The translations under genes and the position numbers were made by a program. Source: Russula earlei (Eukaryota > Basidiomycota > Agaricomycetes > Russulales > Russulaceae). From it: a stretch of DNA of 64,000 nt. Under the pieces are notes generated by a model. That model worked only from the letters and a program-made list of their open reading frames with translations, made no database searches and had not been told where the DNA came from. The DNA lies in assembly GCA_025769875.1 (NCBI GenBank), contig JAGFNK010000146.1:48246-112245 (forward strand). The letters run 5' to 3'. This document shows, piece by piece, positions 1-10,837 of this stretch (positions within the stretch are counted from its first letter, which is position 1; every line of letters starts with the position of its first letter).

Positions 1-1530
1 CCCATGCTGATGCTGCAGAATGGGAACTTGTGTGCAAAGATGAACAATGCACCTTTGAAAACATGGGTGTCTTCAAAATTGTTCCATGCTTACAAAACTG
101 AAAAGTGGTGGGCAGCAAATGGGTCTTCAAAATTAAATGAGGCCCAGATGGAAATATCCTGAAATACAAAGTGTGCCTTGTTGCACAAGGCTTCACACAA
201 ATTGAAGGTATTGACTTCAATGAGACATTCACACTTGTAGCCAAAATGGCATCCCTGCACACAATCCTTGCCCTTGCCACAGAACATGATCTAGAAGTGC
301 ACCAGATGGATGTCAAATCAGCCTACCTAAATGGTGAACTGGAAGATGAAATATACATGGAACCACCCCCTGGATTCCATGTACCCGATGGTATGGCACT
401 ATGCCTGCTGAAGGCTGTATATGGCATGAAGCAAGGAGGGCGTGTTTGGTACAAAAATATCAAAGCCATGCTCACCCATATGGGGTACACCCACACAGAT
501 GTGGACCATGTGGTTTTCATCCAAAAGACCCTGGGAACTTCTCATTCATAGCCCTCTATGTCAACAACATCACTATGGCTTCTGAAAATCTAACTGTAAT
601 CAAGTCAGACAAAAAGGAACTGAAAAAACACTATAAAATGACTGACCTAGGAAGCATCACATGGATCCTAGGCATCCATATCACATGCGATCACCAGGAA
701 GGCTGGATCATGCTCTCCCAAGAAAAATATGTTGAGGAAATATTGGAGCACTTTGGGAAGGTGAACACCAAACCCATCAGCACCCTGACCCTCGCAAATG
801 AGCACCTTTTATAGGTGCACTCACCCAAGGTGGACATTAAGTCCTATCAATGCATGATCAGTGCAGTAATGTACCTCATGCTGGGGACATGACCTGACCT
901 CACATATACTGTTGCCACACTCGGATGACATGCTGCTTGCCCAGGAAATGAGCACCATCATGCACTTGAGCATGTGATCTGGTATATCTGGGGAATGAGT
1001 GACCACTGCCTCATTTTCCAACACGGACATGATACCCAGTTGACCTTGACTGGATACACTGACACAGTCTGGGCCAGTAACATGAACAACAGGAAGTTGA
1101 CCTCTGGTTTTGTCTTTGTGTTGGCAGAAGAGGCCATAAGCTGGAGCTCTGAGAAACAAACATCAGTGGCCCTTTTGAGAATGGAGGCAGAGTACATCAT
1201 GGCCACACATGCAGCAAAAGAAGCTGTATGGCTGAGATGGTTACTCACTGAACTGGGCCAAGGCCCTTATCTCCCCACCACACTCCATGTCAATAACTGA
1301 TCTGCCATAGCCATCACCAAGTACCCAGAGTTCCATTATTGCACCAAGCATATTGAGGTGTAACATCACTTCCTGCACCAAAAAATCAATGCACAAGAGA
1401 TCAATCTTGCATACACCCCAACTGAGAATCAGGTTGCTGATGTCTTTACAAAGGGACTCAGCAGGGAGAAACACTGAGCATTTCATGAAGGAAATGGGAG
1501 TAAATGCACACCACCAGGGCTGAGGGGGCA
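1..1530 (+). mobile_element. Ty1/Copia retrotransposon, decayed 3' half of pol (RT and RNase H)
   Basis: This is the internal 3' part of a Copia element cut by the window's left edge. Reverse transcriptase (RVT_2) is readable at about 150-540: KxxLVAQGFTQIEGIDFNET, then the conserved HQMDVKSAYLNGEL block and EPPPGF. The frame shifts near 530-560 and RT continues to about 810. RNase H is readable at about 980-1300 (SGFVFVLAEEAISWSSEKQ and EAEY motifs) and ends around 1480. A purine tract (GGGCTGAGGGGG) just before 1531 fits the polypurine tract that primes plus-strand synthesis. Frameshifts and stops make it non-coding. The family is related to the element at 25855-30020, judged by the similar LTR. 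Confidence 0.9.
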
Positions 1531-2270
1531 TGTTGGATGTGCAGCCAACTGGTGGCATGTGTACAGACAAAGCCAGACTGTATGTGTAAATATTCGAATA
1601 CTTGTCATTTGATTTTTCCCTCACAAGACTGGGGTCAGTAGACCACCCCTTTTACCGATCTCCCTAAAATCTAATACTGTACATAGTAACAATCTTTTTA
1701 GCTTAGCTTACTAACTAAGGCCCCTTTTACCAACTGAGAATTCCTGAATCTTGAACTTGAACTTGGATTTTGGGATTTTCCAGGAGTGACAGGAGTGACA
1801 GGGGTGATGTAAGTGATATGATGTATATAATAAATTAATATGCATTTTTTCTGTTGTCATTTGCATATTTGCATATATGGGGTTACACATGATGTGTCAG
1901 CATCAAACTTGGAGTCAAGCAGTCTGACTTGAGCTCAACATCTGGGTGCTTGCAGCCCCATTTTCACCAGAGCTGCACATACAAAATTTGCACAAAGATG
2001 TGCACCCACACATTGGTGACACATATTCTGCCTTAATTACATGCTTGCAATACCCCACTTGGAAGGAGTGGAAGGAAGGGTTAGAAAAATATTTTACATA
2101 TCACATGTAAACCCAGCAAATCACACTGAAAAATAACTCATATTTGAAATAGACTCATACTGGCTGAAATCCAAGTTCAAGTTCAAGATTCAAGAATTCT
2201 CAGTTGGTAAAAGGGGCCTAATACAGTCTTTCATACACAAGACTGAGTAACAATCCTTTTAGCTTCAACA
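1531..2270 (+). repeat. Copia 3' LTR, interrupted by a MITE
   Basis: The LTR begins TGTTGGATGTGCAGCC directly after the polypurine tract and ends CTTCAACA. About 240 bp of LTR remains once the 500-bp MITE at 1719-2218 is removed. That matches the 245-bp LTRs at 25855 and 29776, which share the order of motifs (AATATTCGAAT-like, TTTTCCCTCA, AAGACTG, TACTGTACATAG). The matching 5' LTR lies outside the window. Confidence 0.85.
1719..2218. mobile_element. MITE copy A (PIF/Harbinger-like, TAA target duplication)
   Basis: A 500-bp AT-rich element lies inside the Copia LTR. The left end GGCCCCTTTTACCAACTGAG is the reverse complement of the right end, and the inverted similarity runs about 55 bp inward. 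TAA flanks both sides (1716-1718 and 2219-2221). No transposase reading frame is present. A 3-bp TWA duplication with GGCC-type ends is characteristic of PIF/Harbinger MITEs, so the superfamily is an inference. Related copies are at 10080 and 62953. This copy lacks the right subterminal block that copy C keeps. Confidence 0.85.
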
Positions 2271-2849
2271 TATCGACTCATCTGTATTGACTTGTCCCCC
2301 CATCCCCCATCTCCTATTCATGTGTACTCTCACCTCAACATTCTCCCCTAGGCAAGGGGCATCACCAGCTCGTCTTTGACTTTCTCACCATTCCAGGCCT
2401 CCAATCTCAATCTCTATGCTGTCTTCTCCCCTCACTGCATCCCTTTCCCCTTGACCCACTTGAGCTCCCTTGCCACCTGGACATGCTGGCTGCCATGTCG
2501 CACATTCTCTATGACAGCGCACCTTCAGAATAATGACCTGTTTAACTATACATCAGGGTGATGGATATAAGTCTCATACCTGTGATTCTATGGGGTATAT
2601 TGTCTCACCTGTAGTACAACATTTCAGTATCAATGATGCCCTTTGCCATGCAGAGTGCAGGCGCGTCTTCAATGTTGATGGGCTCCATCAGCCAGAGTTG
2701 CATTCTTTTTGTGATGGGTTGAGTTACCATAAAAGGCGATTGTGTTGGCAAGAGAATTGGTGCATCAATTATGCATTTAAATGTTGCCAAATCATTTTCT
2801 CAATTACATATTCAATGACTTATTTATTAGCTATTAGACAAATAAATTA
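2271..2849. other. Unassigned AT-rich spacer
   Basis: This stretch lies between the Copia LTR and the MULE remnant. I see no convincing gene. It may hold the decayed 3' terminus of the MULE, but I could not find a matching inverted repeat near 5400. Confidence 0.4.
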
Positions 2850-5380
2850 AATTGATACAAAAAAAGATTTTGTATTGTAAGGAACAGCAACAGTTGAGGC
2901 TGTTAGAGGCAGCAGTGTGAGTCCGAAGGGACCTGGTGCAAGGGAGGCGGTGGCATCAGAGGGAGGGGGGTTCCAAGGGAGGGATGACAGTTCCCTGAGG
3001 GCACGCATGCATGTATTTGCGGCAGCAGATGTTGCATTGGGCTTGGTGCACTTGCCTGACTGTTCGCCCCTGGCATATGGATCATCATGAACATGGTGGC
3101 GCTTTCCCTTAGCAATGCTGATGCTTTGCACTGTCAATCCCCATGCTTGAGGAGACTGGTCCATTGTTTTCGGCCCCGTTTGAGTTTGACACCCATACAC
3201 TTGGCTGTCTCCATCCACATTTTCTGATTGGGCACTGATCACTTCCTTATCAGGCAAGACCTTGGAGCCCTGAATTAAATTGATTGCAGCTGCCAAACTG
3301 TAGTTTGGTGGCCTGTATGGCCTCAACTGATCTCTGCTATTTGATTAGCATTTTCAAGCCTAGATGTGAGATTCGCATGATAATGATATGATCTCCTGTG
3401 AGAGAGATACTAGGCTCTCCCTTGGTGTGGATGAAGAAGATGATGGGGATGGGGGGTCAGGTGATTTATTTGCACTTTTCTTTTGTGTGCTCCCCTCAGG
3501 ACAGAGGTAGGGAAAGTGGATGTAGATTGCTGCAATGTGTTTGCAGAATCTAATCTGGGGATAATCTGTGCAATCACAAGTTGACTTCATCAGATCAATT
3601 GAGTAAAATGTGCTGGAACAGGATTGTGAAGTGATGTGAAAGCAGATCTCATTGAATTGCAAGATTGAATCTTGTGAGATGCTCTTGGCATGGGTGAAAA
3701 TTACATATTGCCTGTCAGCCACCAGGTCCCAACCATCGAGCCTGACGTTCTGCCATTTGTGCCTGTTTTGGTAATATGGCACCATGCGATGCACTAGAAC
3801 AAATAATATTTGATCGATTCTGCCAATTGCACTTGCCATCAAGCCAATGTGATTTGAGGACATGATGATATCTAAAAAGATTGAGTCATCTTATCTTTAG
3901 ATTGGGAGGATCACATATGCTTTGATCAACATGTTGGTGTCCCCTTCCTCAAAGATATGGTGATTTTTCCGGTAAACCATGGACCACATATGCACCACAG
4001 GCATCCATTGAGACCCAAGATAGTTCACAAAAGATTCTGGAACCTGAGGATCAGTGGAGATCTCCTCCCAGATTTGTAGAAAGTTGGCCTGATCATCTGT
4101 ATGTACCCATCTCTTGATCTTATCCCACAGATCAGGAAAATCGTTAGCATTGAAGTGTGATCGCATTGCACACAACACGTGCCACTTGCAAAGCCATATC
4201 TGACTTCCCAGATAGGCAATCTTGAGGGCAGGCAATCTGTGTGGCATCATGATCTGTCATGATAATAGACAGCCAGATAGCCTGACTGGCATCCCTGACC
4301 CAATGGACAAAAAAGGATATTGTGTCCTTTGTTCCATTGGATGCCAGCATCTAGGCAACAGGCACACCTATCTGGAAAAGGTAAGCATGCTAAATTGACA
4401 TTTAGTAAATATTACTGCACCATGTCCCCAGTGATCCCACACAATCATGGTAAATAATAAGAAGTCCTGGATATTGAGTAATATTATGAGTTGCATCAAT
4501 ACTGATGAAGCCGTTCCCAAGGCAGCAGAATGCCTCCATTTGGAAAGGGGTCTGGATGCATAATAATTGAGATGGGGCACTGTGCAGCCTGTCTTTGTAA
4601 AAAACACTTGTTTTTCATCTGTAAATCTGTCCAACCAGAGCCTGGTGGAGATAGCATCCTCTGGATGCAGCCTGATAATCTCATCTTCCATCATTTCCTG
4701 GGCCATGCGGCTTACATCCCAGAGCGAGATGAATCGGTCTTGGCTGCCATCAGGGCGATGAATCATGAATATTGTGTACCTTTCCATTATTAAGTTAGCA
4801 AATTAAAATAAAATAAATTCAATACAGGCACTTACTATTTCCTGTGGATCAACCTTCTTTGATAGCATGAATTTAATTTTATCACTGCACTATGCGTGAC
4901 ATTCGTGTATAAGTGAGATTAGCAATTCCAATTTCATGGGAATGCTCGCTTGCATATTGTCCAAGAATGGATAGGTGCATCTGCATAAGACTTGATGACT
5001 ATTTCGGCAACAGCAACCCATCATCTTGATCTTGGATCTCCATGTGCAATCCAGGTGCTTCTTTACATAACTCAAAACTCCCCTGGATAGTTGGCGGGAG
5101 CAGACTGAAAACCTTCTTTGTCCATCCCTGCCCATGCTCAGTGCTGGATGTAATCAATTCAATTGAGTGAGCCAATTCTTCTTGCTGGTGCCATGCAGTC
5201 GAAATTGGCTGCTGTCGGCCATTCCATGGGGTATCTGCTGTGCTCCCAGTCATAATTGAGTCCTCCCCTCTTTCCAGAATTGGCAGTGATCTGAAAACAT
5301 TGTGTCACAAAAGGGGCACTCAGGCTGGAATGGGTGGATGATGTGGATGGCGCACCAATCAATTGGAAATGAGATAGCAT
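2850..5380 (-). pseudogene. MULE-type transposase with SWIM zinc finger, decayed
   Basis: Read on the minus strand, the pieces follow the usual fungal MULE order. A FAR1/WRKY-GCM1-like DNA-binding remnant lies at about 5250-4890 (ILGQYASEHSHEIGIANLTY). It is followed at 4787-4500 by RLHPEDAISTRLWLDRFTDE and at 4350-3900 by the MULE core: ASNGTKDTISFF, MTDHD as a likely catalytic Asp, and LCKWHVLCAMR. The SWIM finger is in the 3863-3360 frame (CDC...FCKH). A Pro/Ala-rich tail extends to about 2850. Each piece is in a different frame, with stops and frameshifts between them, so this is an inactive relic. MULE transposases cut and paste elements with long terminal repeats; the ends of this copy were not recognised. 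Confidence 0.8.
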
Positions 5381-5439
5381 TTCTTTTTTGTTTTTGGTAG
5401 GGGAAAATGGTAAGGAGTTATCTTATTATTAACACACTT

Positions 5440-6390
5440 ATATAACTAGATTATGTGGCAACATGCCCCTCGCACCTGTGACGAATGCCCCTTGCGCCAT
5501 GTACTCTGCTCGCAATGTACTTCCTATCGAGATGGCCTTTCACCGCAGCTTGATCCGCCCTGACTAGAAGTGAACGACAGAATTGCTGTCTCAGTGGAGT
5601 TGACATTGATTGCACTCTAGTGCAAGAACGGCGCCGGCACTCGTGGAATAAGGACCTGACCGAGCGAGATCGTACTCGTGGCCGCAGACTCGTTGCCGTA
5701 ATCAAGTTGTCATCATTGCAGGGGCCCCGAGTAGCCATCGTCGTCGTTTTCACCAAGTAAAGGAGCGAGGATCCGTCGTGACATGGTTAGCAGGGCAGGA
5801 AGTAGAGGAGATGGAGCGGCGGGTGCCGTGCGTCGTGCGTCGTCTTAAATGGTCGAGAGCGGGGCGAAAGGGAGGCCGGTCGGTTGCGCCAGAGAATCTT
5901 CTCTCACGAAGGGGACGGGACGCATTGAAGTCACCGGACGAAGGGGCGAGGACCTGTGAAGGAATGGTCCGTGAAGAGGAGAGGAGGAATGCACGCTTGA
6001 GGGAATCTGTGCGTCGTGCCGCCAAGGTCGCGGTCGTCTAGGTCGTGGCCATGTCTTCATCGTTGTGGCAGTGGTCGTGCTCTCGTCGTTATCAGGGTGG
6101 TCGTGGCCGTGTCGTCGTCTGCGTAGTCACCGTGGAAAGGAGGCTGGACCTGAAGGGACATTGTTAAGAAGATAAGAAATACCGGAGAGGGGGGTGGTTG
6201 GAAAGCGGTTGTCTCGTGGAAAAGGTACGGTCGTCACCCGAAAGGACATGGTAGCGCGGCGTATAATCGCCTTCATCGTTTTAGTCATCCAGGGTAGGAA
6301 TGAGGAAGGCGAAAACCGGGGGAAGAGTGGCCACGTCGTCATTTTCGAGGAAGGGGGGCGGTAGGAACAGAAAGAACCGTCACGGTCGCC
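5440..6390. repeat. GC-rich low-complexity stretch (GTCGTCGT-like motifs)
   Basis: Short GTCGTGG/GTCGTCGT-type motifs recur, most clearly at 6020-6130. They differ from the AT-rich surroundings. Several frames are open on both strands only because the composition is stop-poor. I see no domain and do not call a gene. Confidence 0.5.
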
Positions 6391-6399
6391 ATCGTCGTA

Positions 6400-6780
6400 T
6401 CACTGAAGGGTGTAGACAAAGCTGAAGTCTCTGCTCACGGATCTTGATGCATTGGTGTTGCGGCCCCGATTGTGAGAATGGGCTCGTAGGCAACCTACAC
6501 TCCACCCCTGTGTCGGATTCCACCCCTCCCATCGAGTTGCGGTGTCGCTTATGGGATGAAGGGGCCATAACCTCAAAAGGAGCCCCATCCAACTGATCAA
6601 AGTCATCATTGGAATTGGAACTATCCATGGGTTCAGGGTTGCATTTGGGATTGGCCTGACAGTGAGTAGCTTGCACAGTCGGCTCTCCACCAGTGGTGTT
6701 CGCGTCACAATGTTTTTGAAGTGCGATTTGCTGTTGCCTGAGCACTGGCCGAGCAACGTTGTCCTTGTCAGCAAGCTTAG
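6400..6780 (-). pseudogene. Unrecognised open stretch, possible remnant of a hypothetical gene
   Basis: A minus-strand frame of about 120 residues contains an acidic/serine patch (MDSSNSNDDFDQLDG) followed by a basic patch (SSHKRHRNSMGG). No domain is recognised and no intron structure is obvious. It could be the tail of a decayed regulatory-type protein or chance. The adjoining 6780-7600 is spacer upstream of the DUF6534 gene, with nothing I can assign. Confidence 0.25.
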
Positions 6781-7601
6781 CTGTGAAGTTTCCGTTTCCG
6801 TGGTCCGGGTGGAGTTGTAGGTGGTGGAGAGTGGCATGGTTGCGATGCCTCAGTGAGAGAGAAGTTGATCACTCACAAGCTCCCGAGTTTACTCGCCCGC
6901 CTTTGGCTGACTCTAATCATGGTCCAACCCGTCTAACCCGCAAGGTGACCCGTTGCAGATCACTAACATCGGCGAGTGCATGAAGACCATCAATTCCTTA
7001 GGTGGCACCTAAGGAGGGTTGACAAAGTCAGATCTGCCCCTGCTGAGCCCAATCGCATACAATGCATATTCATCAATACAATATTGTTTCAGACGAAGAT
7101 GGAAAGGCTGTGCTGAGCTAATCACCCGCAAGGCACGAACGACGAATGATGCGATCACCTCGCTCGTTGATGATAGAATTTGACTGTGACTGATAGAGCT
7201 CAGAGTATCCCACCCATGATCATAACATGAAGAACCGTGATCGTGGCGATGGTATTATGGTATTCTTATCACCCGTCCAAGTCGCGCTGCCACAAGGGTC
7301 GACTCGTGACTGACGAGTTGACGTTTATGACACCCTTCGCTCTCACACACACGTCGCAAACCGGCGAGCGCCACGCTTTCTATCACCTTCGTTTTTGCGC
7401 CGTGTTCCGACCAAGGAAGTCATCAGCGCTCGTCTGATCAGCTGTATCGGGCTGTACGATGATGAGTCAGTTTCCGTTCATTCACTTGTAAATGGGCCTG
7501 TTCAGCACCGGTAGGCACCCCCTCCCCCCACTTAAGCTCAGACATTCAGTCTCTGGACGCTCGAGCTGTGCCCCATCCATTCGCTGCAATTCACTAAGAA
7601 C

Positions 7602-9357
7602 ATGTCAGCTCCTCCCCCTCCTCCTGCTGCCATCCCAGGCATTGCCGAGTTGTGAGTGCTGTCATCTCTGACTGCCGTCCTCATATAGAAGAAGCCCACC
7701 AAATCTTTTAGTGCCGCGCCTGCTGTGCGTATGGTTGTTCAGTTGACCCATACTTGTCATCTTTATTTATGGCAACCCCCTAATCAGCTTTTCGGGGTCG
7801 TTTGGAATTGGACCTTGTATGGGGTGTTGGTAGTCCAATACTGTACGATCAACATCACCTACTACTCAATATCCCCGTTCGCTAATCGGGCCATCTAGAT
7901 GTGTATAGTTACAACTTCCCAAAGGACCGGAAATCGGTCAAACTATTAGGCATGCAGTTTCTTTCCATGTCAACTAGCTTCCCCAATGACCGATCCTACA
8001 GTACACGCCATATTTTTGACGGAGACAGCACAAACTATTCTTAGCGGCGTGGACCTGTACTACAGATTCGCCTCCGGCTTTGGCAGTATACAACACTTGA
8101 CCGATCCATACTTGTCCACTTTCGTTGGGCCGATTATCGGGGCCGTAGTTTCTGTGACCGTTCAATACTTTTTCGCTTATCGAGTCTGGGTGCTTAGCAA
8201 CAAGAAGTCCTGGTGGCTATGCCTCTTTATCTGTATTGTCCGTCGCACGAAACCCTTATCATATTGCCACCTAATGTTTCGTTTTTTTTTTTCACAGTTC
8301 TCAACTGTCGAAGCAACAGCGGCATTTACTGGAGGCGTCTATGTAGGCCCTGTTCTTTTCACTCTATTTCTTTCATCCGGCTCACAGAAGCAGACACACG
8401 TACACCAGAGGTTTATCTGGGGCAGAACACTGAAAGTCCTTGTCTATGTGAGGCTACAACGATAACGGCTTCCTCCTACTTAATGTAACCCTCTCAGACC
8501 TGGCTCATTGGAAACGCCGTGGCCGATGTATTGATTACTGCGGCAATGCTCTATTATGTATGTAACAGCCTTGCACGCACGTCAGAGAGGATGTGGACTA
8601 ATCGTATTGTTTTGCGCCCCTAGTTGACCATTCGCCCTGATAGAGCTGTAGCCTACTCTAACCATGCGTTATCGAAAATCGTGCGATTGACCATCGAAAC
8701 CAACGTATTGACCAGTGTGTGCGCTCTCACATCTCGTTGCGCCCATGTCCCAACGCTCGTTTAGCTACTACTGGGCTCGTGTCATTGCTTTTGCTCTCCA
8801 TATTTCCTGTGCGTGAATTTGAACCCAATCTTCCTTCGACTGATTCACCCTATCCTCAAACCGTAGAATAAGATCTGGTACACCTGCCCGTGAGTTTAGA
8901 TTGACTGCCAAATGCATTTCACGATCTGATTATTGTTTCGCAGAACTGCCATCCTTGGAAAACTGTATGACCAACCTTCTTTCATAGAATATCGTTGATA
9001 ATTGGAATGTTGGCACAGATACTCCAACACACTCCTTGTCTCTCTCAACAATCGCATCTCGATCCGCGAGGGGCCGACGGCGAGGGAGACGTTACCAACG
9101 TCTCAGAGCACAACGGACCGCTCCTCGAGAATTCACTCTGGTATAATGCATGTGGACATAGAAAATTTTCCAAATGCTTTCAAAGGCTCGACGGAGTCGA
9201 GCCGGGACGAAGGTCGGGAAAAGATTCTCGGTGTGTAGAGTGTTGCCTTTTTTTCCGATTGACTTTCTACATCCTGACATAATAATGTATAGATATCCCA
9301 GGAATTGGGTTTTCAATCCCAAGCGAAGATGTCACGATAATAACCACGACGGCTTGA
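7602..9357 (+). CDS. DUF6534-type multi-pass membrane protein (intron-containing)
   Basis: This looks like a host gene of a large Agaricomycete family of unknown function, predicted to span the membrane several times. Exon 1 starts MSAPPPPPAAIPGIAEL and stops at a GTGAGT donor at 7652. The first membrane helix is in the exon starting near 7797 (LFGVVWNWTLYGVLVVQ). The family's core follows at about 8010-8220: ETAQTILSGVDLYYRFASGF and then VTVQYFFAYRVWVLSNKK. A later block near 8500-8560 reads TWLIGNAVADVLITAAMLYY. The C-terminal part (SNTLLVSLNNRISIR) is followed by a soluble tail. I place a 62-bp last intron at 9231-9292. Splicing it joins the tail to DIPGIGFSIPSEDVTIITTT and a stop at 9355-9357. 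Other exon edges are approximate. The ligand and role are unknown. Confidence 0.75.
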
Positions 9358-10079
9358 TCCACTGTTTGTTTCAAGACAGTATCTTGCCTCATGATGTAAG
9401 GCGCACGACTCCTAAAGTGAACTCCATAGGCCCGGTTCCCTCCCTCCCTTGGTTGCTGATCGCAAAGAATAATTCGATCTCGTTCGCCTCGTTCCTGACG
9501 ATTTCTATGACAATATTGGACTTGGGCCTGCGTGTTCGATTCTCTCTACCCTTACTATGCTTGGTGTTTGGTTCTGTCTGCGTTTCAGTCTTGAATGTTG
9601 CAATCCCTTTTCCTGCTAAAATCTTCTAGGGCACTTGTCCCATTCCCGTGCGCTCGCTCACGTACATAAAGTGCGTGAACTGCCACGTTTGGCCTGTCTT
9701 TAGCATATGTTTTTTTTTATTCGGGACACCTTTTTTGACCAGCACATGTACGATATCACGGGTTTGGCACGAGCGATGAAACATTCGCATCATCGGGTGT
9801 ATACGTTTGTTCTTTGCATCGTTTTGTCAGTTTTGTCTAGTTAGGAATAAATTATTTTCCGTGGCGTATTTACTCATAAATCTGCACTCAATACGTTCTT
9901 GTAATCCCAAAGCCCCAACGTGTCAAGATGCCCCGGAGATCCCTCCCGAACAAAGCCGAAGACATGCCCTCTGTAACTACCTCCGTGTTGCAGTCCTTGG
10001 TACATTTCCAAGTGCTTAGCATGTCACTGAAAGAGGACAGTGAGGATAGAGAAAAACTCTACAAGTGTACTATAACTTA
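9358..10079. other. Intergenic, nothing recognised
   Basis: This is the 3' flank of the DUF6534 gene up to a MITE. Open stretches are short and show no domain. Confidence 0.5.
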
Positions 10080-10223
10080 GGCCCCTTTTACCAACCAAGA
10101 ATTCTTGAACTTGGATTTTGGGATTTTCTGGGAGTGACAGGAGTGACAGGAGTGATGTAAGTGATATGATGTATATAATAAATTAATATGCATTTTTTTC
10201 TGTTGTAATTTGCATATTCACAC
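10080..10223 (+). mobile_element. MITE copy B, 3'-truncated
   Basis: It has the same left end as the other MITEs (GGCCCCTTTTACCAACC, preceded by TTA) and the same AGTGACAGGAGTGAC... and GATATGATGTATATAATA blocks. The similarity stops near 10223, where unrelated sequence with a Helitron-like hairpin begins. No right end is present. Confidence 0.8.
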
Positions 10224-10284
10224 AAGCTGAAGCTTGCTTGGGCTTTGCCCAGGGGGTGTGCCTTCATTTGGCCATGAGCATTCT
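10224..10284. repeat. Possible Helitron 3' end fragment, split by Copia II
   Basis: A short hairpin (CTTGGGCTTTGCCCAGG-like) precedes TTCATTTGG. Past the Copia insertion (from 14165) the sequence continues ...ATGTGTAATCCTTTTT. The same order, hairpin then GTGTAATCCTTTTTT, occurs at the Helitron 3' end at 20959-21025. I infer a Helitron-derived end fragment into which the Copia element inserted. Confidence 0.4.
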
Positions 10285-10669
10285 TGTTGAACCGGAACCC
10301 AAACAGATCAAAGAAGGCGAAGACCTTCACACAAGGTTCAAGATCCGATTAGAGATGTTACATGTTAGACAGAACTTTAGCATATGCACTTATGGCAATA
10401 GGGTTACACATACTATGCTATCTATCACAAGATGCAGCCTTATGCTGCATCTAGAACGTTTCCACATCACGCGTCACTGTATGTGCAATATAGTGGACAC
10501 CTGTAGTCACTTCTTTTGGACTTAGGAACCGCCATGGGTCATAGAGGTATAAATACCATACTTGTAGATGAGTATACACATTGCTCTACACCCCAATACC
10601 ACTTGAGCATTAGCATAACCTCTAAGGTGGGTTGCTTGGCCTGTTAGCTGCGCTCTATGCTGCACAACA
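10285..10669 (+). repeat. Copia II 5' LTR
   Basis: It starts TGTTGAACCGG and ends TGCACAACA. It contains a TATAAATACC box near 10551, a plausible element promoter. Confidence 0.9.
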
Positions 10670-10837
10670 GGTTATGGGCCCTGCAAGTCATGCACCTTCA
10701 TTGGCTGTAATGATGGCAAAGCATCCCTGAAGCCTGCATGCTGTGGCGAGCTAGTCTACCCTATGGGGAGACTATGTTGGCTTGTTTGAATACAATACTC
10801 TTACTGATGACCTCTAAGCCTCTTTCTAACAGCTATT

